Part shown: piece after piece, positions 40,830 through 50,211 of the stretch
How the letters are laid out: every line of letters begins with the position of its first letter
How positions within the stretch are numbered: position 1 is the first letter of the stretch
Assembly (NCBI GenBank): GCA_963823435.1
Contig: CAWGLN010000001.1
Coordinates: 1 to 64,000 of the forward strand
Length of the DNA: 64,000 nucleotides
Reading direction: 5' to 3'
Source of the DNA: CAKZML01 sp963823435
Lineage (GTDB): Bacteria; Pseudomonadota; Gammaproteobacteria; Steroidobacterales; BM003
Translations under genes and position numbers: made by a program
The notes under the pieces: generated by a model
Told to the model about the DNA's origin: nothing
Databases searched by the model: none
The model's input: only the letters and a program-made list of their open reading frames with translations

Positions 40830-43800
40830 ATGTCTTCTTCATCCCGGTCGTCACTCTTTACACTTGCGTGCTGTATTTTTGCCACCTTTTCTTTCACGGC
40901 GATGGCTGCCGAGGAAGCAAAAGATGGCAATCCACTCGCCACCCTCCCGCTGCGGGCAATTGGTCCGGCAATAACTTCCGGGCGTATTTCTGATTTCGCG
41001 TTTTTCCCGGGGCAGAATCAGGAGTTTTTGGTCGGCGTCGCTTCCGGCAACCTGTGGAAGACAGACAACGCGGGCATTACCTGGACGCCCCTGTTCGACA
41101 ACGAAGGCTCATATGCAATCGGTGTCGTGGAACTGGATCCGACTGATTCAAAAACAGTGTGGGTGGGTACCGGTGAAAATAACGCCCAGCGCAGCGTGGC
41201 CTACGGGGATGGAGTATACAAATCCATCGACAGCGGCATTAGTTGGAAGAACATGGGCTTGAAGGACTCCGGACATATCAGCCAGATATGGATCAACCCG
41301 GAAGAATCCTCTGAGGTATTGGTCGCGGCGCAAGGGCCATTGTGGAGCGATGGTGGTGACCGTGGCCTGTACAAGACCCTGGATGGGGGCGAGACCTGGA
41401 ATCGTATCCTGGAGATCGACAAGTACACGGGTATCAATGAGTTCGTTGTAGATCCCCGCAATACCGATGTCATCGTCGCCTCCAGTTACCAACGGCGTCG
41501 CCATGTCTGGACACTGATCGACGGCGGTCCAGGTAGCGGAATTCACAAGACAAGGGATGGTGGCAAGACCTGGCAAAGGATTTCAGCGGGTCTGCCCAAG
41601 GATCATATGGGCCGTATCGGCCTGGCCGGTGCTCCTTCCGATCCCGACATGATCTACGCAATCATCGAGGCTAACGATGACGAGCAAGGCGTCTATCGAA
41701 CCACCGATTTCGGGAATAACTGGAGCAAGCGCTCCTCCTACATGACCACCAGCCCCCAGTATTACAACGAACTGGTGGTCGACCCCCGCAGCCCGGAACG
41801 CCTGTATTCACTCAGTACATTCACCCACAAGTCGGAGGATGGCGGCGTAACATTTGCGCCGATATCCACCCAGTGGCGGCACGTCGACGATCACGCCCTG
41901 TGGATAGATCCCGACAATACCAGGCACCTGTATATTGGTGGCGATGGCGGCATTTACGAGACCTGGGATAGAGGCGATACATGGCGACACGTACGCAACC
42001 TGCCCATCGCCCAGTTCTATCGCATACAACCCGACAACGAGGCGCCTTTCTACAACGTATGCGGCGGCACGCAGGACAATAATTCCCTGTGCGGACCGTC
42101 GCGCACAACTGTGGTGCACGGTATTACCAACTCTGACTGGAGAATGGTGCTCGGGGGTGATGGCTACGAGCCGCAGATCGACCCCAACAACCCCGATATT
42201 ATCTATGCCCAGGCGCAGTATGGGGTCCTGGCGCGCTATGATCGTCGCACCCAGGAACGCCTCTACATTACGCCGCACCCGGCAAGTGGTGAAAAGCAAT
42301 ATAAATGGAACTGGAACACCCCGCTTCTGCTCAGCCCGCATAGTCCGACACGTCTGTATTACGCAGCGGAATACCTGTTCCGCTCGGATGACCGTGGCGA
42401 CAGCTGGACAAAAATCAGTCCTGACCTGACTCGGCAACTGGACCGTAATCAGTTGAAAGTCATGGGTCGTGTCTGGGGTATCGACACGATCGCCAAGAAC
42501 GACTCAACCTCGATCTACGGCAGCGCCATCATGATCAGCGAAAGTCCTTTAAAGGAAGGCCTGATCTATGTCAGCACCGATGACGGCGTCATCAACATCA
42601 CGGAGGACGGCGGTACAAACTGGCGACGCACCGAGAAATTCAGCGGTGTGCCTGACATGTCCTATATCGATGATGTGCTCGCCTCCAGCCATGACATCGA
42701 TGTCGCCTATGCGGTCTTCGACAATCACAAGCGTGGCGACTACAAGCCCTACGTGATGAAAACCAGGGATCGCGGTCGCAGCTGGAAGTTGATCAATGGC
42801 AATCTTCCCGGGCGCGGTTCGGCGCACACCATCGTTGAGGATCATGTGGATCCCGATTTATTGTTTGTCGGTACCGAGTTCGGTCTGTTCTTCACCCAGG
42901 ATGGCGGCACGAACTGGACCCCGCTCAAGAGCGACTTCCCGACCATTGCAGTGCGCGATATCGAGATCCAGAAGCGTGAAAATGATCTTGTCGTCGGCAC
43001 CTTCGGTCGCGGCATTTATATCCTGGACGACTACAGCGCATTGCGTACAAAAGAGCTGCCCTGGGCAGCATGCAGCTGTTCTCCGTGCGGGACCCCTGGC
43101 TTTACATCGAGGGCGATCTTTGGGACGCACGCGAAAAAGGCTCCATGGGTGCCGAGTTCTTCACCTCGCCGAACCCGTCGTTTGGCGCTGTATTCACCTA
43201 CTACCTGAAGGATGGCGTGGAGTCCCTGAAGGCATCGCGACGCCAAACGGGAGATCGAGGTCGAAAAAGCGGGTGGCGACACACCATATCCGGCCTGGGA
43301 GGCGATTCGCAAGGAAGACCGGGAAGATGACCCCGCAGTGTTCCTGATGGTGCGAGACAGCGATGGCAAGCTGGTACGACAGGTAGCCGGAGACGCGGCC
43401 AAGGGCCTGCATCGCAGCGCCTGGGACCTGCGCCTGCCGCCGCCTGACCCGATCGACCTGGTCGATCATGGCGAGCGACCATACTGGGAATTGCCTCCCG
43501 TAGGCCCGCTGGCCTTACCCGGTGAGTACACCGCAAGGCTGGCCGTGCAAAAAGACGGCGTGCTACAGGAGGTCGGAGAGAGCCAGGGATTCACGGTCAA
43601 GGCGCTTGAGGCCAGTCCCGAGATCACCTCGGATCGCAAGGCGTTGCAGGCATTCCAGCTCCGGGTTGCCGAGATGCAACGCGCGGTGTCGGGTACCACC
43701 TCCGCAATCACCGAGATCGAGGAACGTCTGGCCCATATCAGGGCGGCACTCGTACAGACGCCCGCAGCCGGTGATGCAGAGCGGGCCAGTCCTTGCGCAG

Positions 43801-44108
43801 CCTTGCTTCCCGGCTTGCGGATATCAGAACGGCCATCAACGGTGACGCCACCGTCGCCAGCCGCAACGAGCCCGTGCCTATGCCGATAGCCTCGCGCGTG
43901 GCGGCCTTGTACTACGGACTGGTTTTTTCACAGTCGAAGGTAGCGGGCTTCGTACGAGCAGTCCTACCAGGTCGCGATCAGTGAGTTCGCAGGAGCGCTT
44001 GCCTCGTTGCGCTTGCTGGAAGCAGATGTCAGGACACTGGAGGCAACGCTTGAAATCAAGGGCGCACCTTGGACACCCGGCCGGATTCCGGAGTGGTCGG
44101 CAGACTAG
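40830..44108 (+). pseudogene. Large secreted BNR/sortilin-type beta-propeller protein, frameshifted in the last third
   Basis: The first 735 residues are open. A signal peptide (FTLACCIFATFSFTAMA) is followed by many BNR/Asp-box repeats (SxDxGxTW forms such as TDNAGITW, TLDGGETW, TRDGGKTW, TEDGGTNW, TQDGGTNW). These form two propellers as in VPS10/sortilin-like bacterial proteins. From 43065 on, the frame changes several times (near 43065, 43240, 43790, 43950). The pieces still match the C-terminal domain of this family (VFLMVRDSDGKLVRQV, GLHRSAWDLRLPPPDP, a helical EIEERLAHIRAAL) up to TAG at 44106-44108. The ancestral length is about 1090 residues. Members are often called glycosyl hydrolases without proof of activity. 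A terminator follows. Confidence 0.85.
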
Positions 44109-44162
44109 GCCGGGGCGGAGTCGCCGGCTATTCCAGCGATTGCCTTACGGCTCGACGTTGAG

Positions 44163-44189
44163 AAAAGGGGTCCCGACGGGACCCCTTTT
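44163..44189. terminator. Terminator between convergent genes
   Basis: GGGGTCCC pairs with GGGACCCC around GAC; AAAA lies before it and TTTT after it, so it can serve both the BNR gene and the minus-strand gene at 44234. Confidence 0.88.
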
Positions 44190-44233
44190 CTTCCCTGAAC
44201 CTGGGGAACTCGGCCGCGTCTGTCCGGACTTTC

Positions 44234-45323
44234 CTACTTGGGATTCCGCAAGTCATAAGCCGTCCCCTTATGCATGGGTATCGGCATATTTCCATCCTTT
44301 GAATGAGTCTTCCAATGCGGCCAGTCCTGGGCAACATTTGGACCGGAGACGAGTAACGTCCTTCCAATAAAGGTCTTCTTCGTGTCCATGGATTCCACCA
44401 TGACGTTATCCATATTTATCCCTTCACCGGCAAACAGACTCAGCGCCTGCCGAAGGTAACCCGAGTGCGGTTTATAGTGGCCGCTCAAATTACTCAGGTA
44501 GATGAGCGTTCCCCCAATCGCGCCAATGGTTCCCGCACAAAGCACTTCCTTGCCGGCACAGTAACTGGAATGGTTAAACAGGAGTTCTCCGTATTTCATC
44601 TTCTTGCTGAACACATTTCCGTAGTGATCAATGGCAGTAGGTGTCAGTCCACAGAGTGTCTCCCGTGGCGTGATCCAGGGGCTCACCATCTCGACACAAC
44701 AACCCGTTTTCGATGGTCACGAGGTGCTCAAGACGCTGCGACCTATTCAGAAACTCCACACGATTGTACTCGTCCATGCCACTGGCCTGGCTAACGAACG
44801 AGTCATAGCTGACGTTATCGAAACCTGTATGGTTCATGGCTTCCGACACGGCGGAACCCGAGAACGGATTCGATGCCTTGCCACCGGACGTGTAGTTGGT
44901 GCGCTCATGGGCATAACCTTTCTCCAGGGTCTTGACGGCTCCCCGTGAAGAATGCCCCGAGGCCTGCGTCTTGTTCTTGTTCTTCAAATAGGAAAGCGCA
45001 GTGACAGCGGCGCGTTGAACTTCCGCAACAACCTGGGCCCGCGCATCACTGAGAGGGGTGGTTTTGCCCCCGGCGCTTTTCTTTGACGCCCACTTGTTGC
45101 ACTCGTAAGCAATCGAATTGACGCGGGACATCTTCTGCGCAGTTTCCACTGTCGGCTTGTTGCAATCCCGTTCCCAGGCTTTCAAGGCGGCATCAATTTC
45201 CGACATTCCAGAGCCGCGACTTTTGAACTTGGACGCAACCCCACCGACTGCGTTGGATGCCTTCGTGCGATTCTTGAACGTATCTGCGGACATGATGCCA
45301 AGCGATGCTGTTTGTAAGGACAT
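44234..45323 (-). pseudogene. Effector-like protein with SGHYKP motif, one frameshift
   Basis: About 362 residues if a shift near 44655 is corrected. There is no signal peptide. The N-terminal half is helical, basic and Ser/Thr/Lys-rich (KSRGSGMSEIDAALKAWERD). The C-terminal half has CGLTPTAIDHYG, then a compact beta region with GTIGAIGGTLIYLSNLSGHYKPHSGYLRQAL. I recall this SGHYxP type of C-terminal module from large toxin- or effector-like proteins, but I do not know an activity. The region is visibly less GC-rich than its surroundings and lies directly behind a tRNA gene array, both signs of acquired DNA. ATG at 45323 has GGGAG upstream. It could equally be an ordinary lineage-specific protein. 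Confidence 0.55.
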
Positions 45324-45399
45324 ACCTGCTCCCGGGATTATTTTTTAGAACGATACTATATTTAGTTCCGGGACAATACCCGACATCTTGGTTACCCCT

Positions 45400-45952
45400 C
45401 GCCGCGCCCGGAGAGATTACTCAGCCGCCAAAGCGGCCTCGCCCCTCAAGGGGCGCCGCTGCGCGGCAACGCCTGATCGTCGCGCTCCGCGCTCCTCGGC
45501 TCGAACTGGTCGTCCTGACGGCCGACTGAGTTCGAACACTCCGGGCACAAAAACACGGGAACATTTTGGGTCCCTACATTTTTTGGCGCGCCCGGAGAGA
45601 TTCGCCGGCAGCTTCACTGCCTCGTCGCCGCTGCGCGGCAACGCCTGTCGTCGCGCTCCGCGCTCCTCGGCTCGAACTGGTCGTCCTGACGGCCGACTGA
45701 GTTCGAACACTCCGGGCACAAAAACACGGGAGACATTATGGGTCCCTACATTTTTTGGCGCGCCCGGAGAGATTACTCAGCCGCCAAGGCGGCTTCGCCG
45801 CCTCAAGGGGGCCGCTCGCCTGCAAGCAGGCTCCGCGTTGTCGTCGACCGCCTGACGACGGTCTCGGCTCGAACTGGTCGTCCTGACGGCCGACTGAGTT
45901 CGAACACTCCGGGCACAAAAAAATAGGGACCCGAATGGGTCCCTACATTTTT
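45400..45952 (-). repeat. Tandem array carrying tRNA-Arg 3' ends (rtT-like)
   Basis: Read on the minus strand, three units follow the tRNA-Arg gene. Each ends in AATCTCTCCGGGCGCGCCA, the last 19 nt of the tRNA (exact copies starting at 45756 and 45584, a diverged one at 45400). Unit lengths are 197, 172 and 184 bp. Each unit also holds GTGCCCGGAGTGTTCGAACT and a second TTCGAG loop that resembles a T-arm, and T/A-rich terminator-like segments. No complete tRNA can be folded from them. Confidence 0.85.
45917..45952 (-). terminator. Terminator directly after tRNA-Arg
   Basis: On the minus strand TAGGGACCC / GGGTCCCTA forms a nine-base-pair stem with a four-base loop followed by seven T, starting a few bases after the CCA end of the tRNA. 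Similar but weaker elements recur in each repeat unit. Confidence 0.85.
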
Positions 45953-46029
45953 TGGCGCGCCCGGAGAGATTCGAACTCCCGACCCCTTGGTTCGTAGCCA
46001 AGTACTCTATCCAGCTGAGCTACGGGCGC
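45953..46029 (-). tRNA. tRNA-Arg (anticodon ACG)
   Basis: A 77-nt cloverleaf on the minus strand. The acceptor GCGCCCG pairs with CGGGCGC and CCA is encoded. D-arm AGCTCAGCTGGATAGAGT, anticodon loop with ACG, T-arm GGGAGTTCGAATCTCTC. After deamination of A34 to inosine it reads CGU, CGC and CGA. Its place behind csrA and tRNA-Ser corresponds to the serV-argVYZQ cluster of E. coli, where several tRNA-Arg copies stand in tandem. Here there is one gene followed by truncated tails. Confidence 0.97.
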
Positions 46030-46042
46030 TAAAAGTTTGCGT

Positions 46043-46048
46043 ATTGTA
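46043..46048 (-). promoter_or_regulatory. Candidate -10 box of the tRNA-Arg promoter
   Basis: TACAAT lies 13 nt before the 5' end of the tRNA, with TTCCTT 14 nt further upstream as a weak -35. It would allow tRNA-Arg to be transcribed independently of the tRNA-Ser array. Confidence 0.4.
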
Positions 46049-46142
46049 CAGCGCAAAAGCGTAAGGAACATTCATTACTTGCGTCCCTTTCACTTTTGTT
46101 TCCTCTTTTCCCTTGGTCCCTATGAACCAGCAGGGAAACGGA

Positions 46143-46695
46143 TGGCGGAGAGGGAGGGATTACTCGTCGCTTCCGCTCCTCGCCCTGCGGGTCGGTGTCG
46201 GGCTTCGCCCTCCCCCGTTTGCTCAGGCGTCCTTCGGACCGCTTCGCGATCGAACCCTCTTTACCGGGTTCGAACCCCTGTCACTTCAATCAGTCTTCTC
46301 CGGGACTTTGCCCCGATAAAAGTCAGATGGCGGAGAGGGAGGGATTACTCGTCGCTTCCGCTCCTCGCCCTGCGGGTCGGTGTCGGGCTTCGCCCTCCCC
46401 CGTTTGCTCAGCGTCCTTCGGCCGCTTCGCGATCGAACCCTCTTTTCCGGGTTCGAACCCCTGTCACTTCAATCCGTCTTTTCCCGGGACTACGTCCCGA
46501 TAAAAGTCGGATGGCGGAGAGGGAGGGATTACTCGTCGCTTCCGCTCCTCGCCCTGCGGGTCGGTGTCGGGCTTCGCCCTCCCCCGTTTGCTCAGCGTCC
46601 TTCGGCCGCTTCGCGATCGAACCCTCTTTTCCGGGTTCGAACCCCTGTCACTTCAATCCGTCTTTTCCCGGGACTACGTCCCGATAAAAGTCGGA
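46143..46695 (-). repeat. Tandem array carrying tRNA-Ser 3' ends (rtT-like)
   Basis: Three nearly identical units of 184, 184 and 185 bp follow the tRNA-Ser gene. On the minus strand each ends in AATCCCTCCCTCTCCGCCA, exactly the last 19 nt of the tRNA, starting at 46512, 46328 and 46143. Each unit also has GGGGTTCGAACCCGG and GAGGGTTCGATCGCG, both like T-arms, and the hairpin CGGGACGTAGTCCCG. The two units nearest the tRNA are almost the same; the distal one has several changes. Plus-strand open frames across the array are artefacts of its repetition. Confidence 0.92.
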
Positions 46696-46787
46696 TGGCG
46701 GAGAGGGAGGGATTCGAACCCTCGAAGGGCTTTAAGACCCTTACTCCCTTAGCAGGGGAGCGCTTTCGACCACTCAGCCACCTCTCC
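46696..46787 (-). tRNA. tRNA-Ser (anticodon GCT)
   Basis: A 92-nt class II tRNA on the minus strand. Acceptor GGAGAGG pairs with CCTCTCC and CCA is encoded. D-arm GGCTGAGTGGTCGAAAGC, anticodon GCT in CCCTGCTAAGGG, a long variable arm (GTAAGGGTCTTAAAGCCCTTC) and T-arm GAGGGTTCGAATCCCTC. It reads AGC and AGU and is the counterpart of serV of E. coli, downstream of csrA. Confidence 0.97.
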
Positions 46788-46847
46788 GAAAGCATTCCAA
46801 TTTCGGGCCAGCCTGAGTGGCTTGCCAAGAGGACGGCAAATAATACT

Positions 46848-46881
46848 TGGGCCGGCGTCCTTCGTAAAGAGCGCCGGCCCA
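46848..46881 (-). terminator. Hairpin after csrA
   Basis: TGGGCCGGCG pairs with CGCCGGCCCA around a 14-base loop. On the minus strand it is followed by AAGTATTATTT, a poor T-run, so termination may be partial and tRNA-Ser could be reached from the csrA promoter. Confidence 0.6.
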
Positions 46882-46907
46882 TTGTTTCTTCAATTTCCTT
46901 GATTTAT

Positions 46908-47108
46908 CTAGGATGTAGCCACGTTCGTAGCATTGCCATTGTTGCCTTCTTGCTGAATCCGCTCAAATATCTCCTCGCGGTGCACGGCAACTTCCTTGGG
47001 CGCATCAACTCCAATACGGACCTGGTTTCCTTTCACGCCCAGAACGGTAACAGTTACGTCATCACCGATGATTACACTTTCACCGACCCTCCTGGTCAGA
47101 ATGAGCAT
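46908..47108 (-). CDS. csrA: Carbon storage regulator CsrA
   Basis: A protein of 66 residues beginning MLILTRRVGESVIIGDDV, with the GNQVRIGVDAP core and VHREEIFERIQ helix; Leu4 and Arg44-type RNA-binding positions are conserved. CsrA binds GGA motifs in mRNA leaders and represses or stabilises them, and it is itself held by CsrB-type RNAs. GAGGAG lies 7 nt before the ATG at 47108, which excludes the 18-codon upstream extension. Its position between alaS and tRNA-Ser is the classical gammaproteobacterial one. The C-terminus is Asn/Gly/Ala-rich. No lysC-type aspartokinase gene intervenes between alaS and csrA, unlike in some pseudomonads. Confidence 0.97.
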   Translation of the reverse strand: MLILTRRVGESVIIGDDVTVTVLGVKGNQVRIGVDAPKEVAVHREEIFERIQQEGNNGNATNVATS

Positions 47109-47331
47109 AGCTCGACTCCTCGATAGTTCGTTTTCTGGCTCTCGAGGAGTATACCGAACCAAAATCTGGCGATAATAGGGGAATCCCTTATATTTGAAGT
47201 CTGGAGTGAGTCTAACCTTCTGAATCGAAAAGGCATTCTCGAATAAATAAAAGGGGAATTATTGTCCATGGCCAGACAAATCCGACAAATTCCGCCTTGT
47301 GCGCATCAGTCATCAGCGCAAAATCCGGGAC

Positions 47332-49962
47332 TCAGGCAAGGCGTTCCTGCACCCACGCCAGCACGGATTCCAGCGCCCCGTCGAGCCCGTCAACCTCGGT
47401 GCCACCCGCCTGGGCCATGTCCGGGCGACCACCGCCTTTGCCACCAATCTGCTGGGCAACCATGTTAACGAGTTCGCCTGCCTTGACCTTCCCCATGCTG
47501 TCCTTGGTCACCCCGGCCACCAGGGCCACTTCTTCGGGACCCGTAGCGGCACCCAGCACAATCACCGCAGATCCCAGCTTGTCTTTGAGCTGGTCCAGGG
47601 CTGCACGCAAGGTCTTGCGGTCTGCACCATCCAGACGCGCGGCCAGGACCTTCACGCCCTGCACATCTACCGCCTGGTCGGCAAGGTCTGAGCTACGCCC
47701 ACCGGCCAGCTGACCCTTGATTTTTTCGAGTTCCTTTTCCAGCAGCCGATTACGTTGTATCAACTGGCGAACCTTGTCACCCAGGTCGTCCCTGGCGCTT
47801 TTCATCAACTCGGCCAACTCGGCCAACTGCGAGTCCTGGGCACGAATCCAGTTCAGGGCAGTGGTGCCGGTTAGAGCTTCAACCCGCCGCACCCCCGACG
47901 CCACACCGGTCTCGGAAACGATGTGCAGCAAGCCGATGTCGCCGGCCTGGGCCACGTGAGTGCCACCGCACAACTCGGTGGAAAACTCGCCGATCTTCAG
48001 CACCCGAACATGCTCGCCGTATTTCTCGCCAAACAAGGCCATGGCGCCGGCCTCGATTGCCTCGTCGTAGCCCATGACGGCGGTCTTCGCCACGCCGTTG
48101 GCACGAATCTGTTCATTCACCAGGTCTTCAACCTGGCGCAGTTGTCCGGCTGTGACGGCCTCATAGTGTGAGAAGTCAAAACGCAGGCGATCCGCTGCAA
48201 CCAGCGAACCCTTTTGGGTGACGTGCTCGCCCAGCACCTTGCGCAGGGCCGCGTGCAATAGATGGGTGGCGGAATGGTTCAGCACGATGGCCTGGCGCCG
48301 ATCACCGTCCACCTCGGCGTTTAACACATCGCCCAGGGTGACGGATCCGGATTCAAGCCGACCCTGGTGACTGACCGCCTGATCCAGTTTCTGGGTGTCC
48401 GCCACAACGAAACGAGTGTCAGTACCGGTAAGCGTACCGGCGTCTCCGACCTGGCCGCCGCTCTCGGCGTAAAAGGGCGTGTTCTCCAGCACGATCTGGC
48501 CGGTCTGACCAGCCTCCAGCCGATCAACGGACTCGCCATCACGCAGGATGGCCAGGACCCTGGCCTTGCCTTCCAAACCGTCATAACCGGTGAAAGCGGT
48601 AGCAGGCAGGTCGGCAACCAGGCGCGCATCCGAGGCCGAACCCACCGAACCAAACATGCTGCTGGCGCGGGCCCGTGTGCGTTGGGCTTCCATTTCCTGC
48701 TTGAAGCCACCGTGGTCTACCGTCAACTGGCGTTCCCTGGCGATATCCTCGGTCAGGTCCAGGGGAAACCCGTAAGTGTCGTAAAGCTTGAATACCGTGC
48801 GCCCGGGAATCACCGTGCCGCGCATGCCGGCAATCGACTCTTCCAGGATGCGCATACCCTGCTCCAGGGTCTCGGCAAAGCGCTCCTCTTCCTGCAGCAG
48901 CACCTTGCGTACGTGCTCGGCCTTGGCCGCAAGCTCCGGATACGCCTCACCCATCTGTTCCACCAGCGGTTGCACCAGCAGTGAAAAGAAGGGCTCGCTC
49001 CGCCCCAGCTTGTAGCCATGACGAATCGCGCGACGAATAATCCTGCGCAGCACGTAGCCACGCCCCTCGTTGGAGGGCAACACACCGTCGACAATCAGGA
49101 AACTGCAGGCACGTATATGATCAGCGATCACGTTCAGTGACGGCAGCTCACGCTGCTTTACGCCGACGATGTCAGCGGCGGCGCCGATCAACTTTGCAAA
49201 CAGGTCGATCTGATAATTGCTGTGCACACCCTGCATGACCGCCGACACGCGTTCCAGACCCATACCGGTGTCCACCGAGGGCTTGGGCAGGGGTGTCAGG
49301 GTCCCGTCTTCAGAGCGGTCGAACTGCATGAAAACCAGGTTCCAGATTTCGACATAGCGATCACCGTCCTCATCCGGTGATCCGGGCGGGCCGCCGGCAA
49401 TCCCGGGGCCGTGATCGTAAAAGATCTCTGAGCACGGCCCACAGGGGCCCGTGTCACCCATGGCCCAGAAATTGTCCTTTTCACCCAGGCGGCTCAGACG
49501 CGCCGGATCCACTCCGATGTCGTTTACCCAGATATCGGCCGCCTCGTCATCGTCCTGGAAAACCGTCACCCAGAGGCGATCCGCAGGCAAGCCCAGTTCC
49601 CGGGTAATAAACTCCCAGGCGTAGGCAATGGCCTCATGCTTGAAGTAGTCGCCAAAGCTGAAGTTACCCAGCATTTCGAAAAACGTGTGGTGCCTGGCGG
49701 TATAGCCCACGTTTTCCAGGTCATTGTGTTTTCCGCCGGCGCGCACACAGCGCTGGGAACTTACCGCACGCAGATAGCTGCGTTTTTCCTTACCCAGAAA
49801 CAGGTCCTTGAACTGCACCATACCGGCGTTGGTGAACAACAAGGTCGGATCGTTACCGGGCACCAGGGGGCTGGAAGCCACTATTTCGTGACCCTTGGCC
49901 TGGAAGAACTCGAGGAATTTCTGTCTGACTTCAGCGCTTTTCATTGGATTCATCGGCTTCAC
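47332..49962 (-). CDS. alaS: Alanine-tRNA ligase
   Basis: About 870-876 residues. The class II core has the TNAGM and RAVSSQRCVRAGGKHNDLENVG motifs. The editing domain carries the zinc ligands NHSATHLLHAAL and ELCGGTHV, and a coiled coil leads to the C-Ala domain ending QIGGKGGGRPDMAQAGG. It charges tRNA-Ala and clears Ser-tRNA-Ala. Three in-frame starts are close together: GTG 49962, ATG 49953 and ATG 49944; the last best matches the usual beginning (MKSAEVRQKFLEFF). It lies downstream of recX, separated by an interspersed repeat. Confidence 0.97.
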   Translation of the reverse strand: MKPMNPMKSAEVRQKFLEFFQAKGHEIVASSPLVPGNDPTLLFTNAGMVQFKDLFLGKEKRSYLRAVSSQRCVRAGGKHNDLENVGYTARHHTFFEMLGNFSFGDYFKHEAIAYAWEFITRELGLPADRLWVTVFQDDDEAADIWVNDIGVDPARLSRLGEKDNFWAMGDTGPCGPCSEIFYDHGPGIAGGPPGSPDEDGDRYVEIWNLVFMQFDRSEDGTLTPLPKPSVDTGMGLERVSAVMQGVHSNYQIDLFAKLIGAAADIVGVKQRELPSLNVIADHIRACSFLIVDGVLPSNEGRGYVLRRIIRRAIRHGYKLGRSEPFFSLLVQPLVEQMGEAYPELAAKAEHVRKVLLQEEERFAETLEQGMRILEESIAGMRGTVIPGRTVFKLYDTYGFPLDLTEDIARERQLTVDHGGFKQEMEAQRTRARASSMFGSVGSASDARLVADLPATAFTGYDGLEGKARVLAILRDGESVDRLEAGQTGQIVLENTPFYAESGGQVGDAGTLTGTDTRFVVADTQKLDQAVSHQGRLESGSVTLGDVLNAEVDGDRRQAIVLNHSATHLLHAALRKVLGEHVTQKGSLVAADRLRFDFSHYEAVTAGQLRQVEDLVNEQIRANGVAKTAVMGYDEAIEAGAMALFGEKYGEHVRVLKIGEFSTELCGGTHVAQAGDIGLLHIVSETGVASGVRRVEALTGTTALNWIRAQDSQLAELAELMKSARDDLGDKVRQLIQRNRLLEKELEKIKGQLAGGRSSDLADQAVDVQGVKVLAARLDGADRKTLRAALDQLKDKLGSAVIVLGAATGPEEVALVAGVTKDSMGKVKAGELVNMVAQQIGGKGGGRPDMAQAGGTEVDGLDGALESVLAWVQERLA

Positions 49963-50046
49963 TACTTCCGGGTCAACTATTCAAAAACGGCGGCGGACCG
50001 CTTGGCCGCACCACAACAAAACGCCAATCTTAACCTGTAGGACGCC

Positions 50047-50211
50047 AGGGAGCCTCTGATTTAGTCTGGACGAGGTAGATTGCTGGCGAAAAGATTCAGA
50101 TTCAAGGCGCCAATCGCGGTAATAGTGGGTCTATTGCGAAGATTGGCAACACAGAAGCTGAATTTTTTAGACGCAAGATACCCGTTCATGACTGGATCAG
50201 AGGCTCCCTAG
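50047..50211 (+). repeat. Interspersed inverted-end repeat, copy D (best preserved)
   Basis: 165 bp with almost perfect inverted ends: AGGGAGCCTCTGATTTAGTC on the left and GACTGGATCAGAGGCTCCCT on the right. The body includes GGCGAAAAGATTCAGATTCA and GCGAAGATTGGCAACACAGA. It sits between alaS and recX. The TAG stop of recX (50208-50210) is the outermost CTAG of the repeat. There is no coding capacity; size and ends resemble a MITE. Confidence 0.88.

Noticed and set aside
46512..46695. A basic peptide of 19 codons (GTG start, minus strand) in the tRNA-Ser units, like the Tpr protein of rtT
   Set aside because: It has a weak start site, and the distal unit has a stop after seven codons, so it is not conserved even within the array.
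45400..46695. Attachment-site duplications of an integrative element
   Set aside because: Tail copies alone would fit, but the regular 172-197 bp spacing and lack of any integrase or phage gene in the window favour a tandem array.
45400..46695. CRISPR array
   Set aside because: Units are 172-197 bp and nearly identical throughout; there are no short repeats with unique spacers and no cas genes.
46037..47126. Long plus-strand open frames of 216 and 248 codons across the tRNA-Ser array and csrA
   Set aside because: They repeat the same peptide because the DNA is repeated, they are antisense to tRNA-Ser and csrA, and no start signals precede them.
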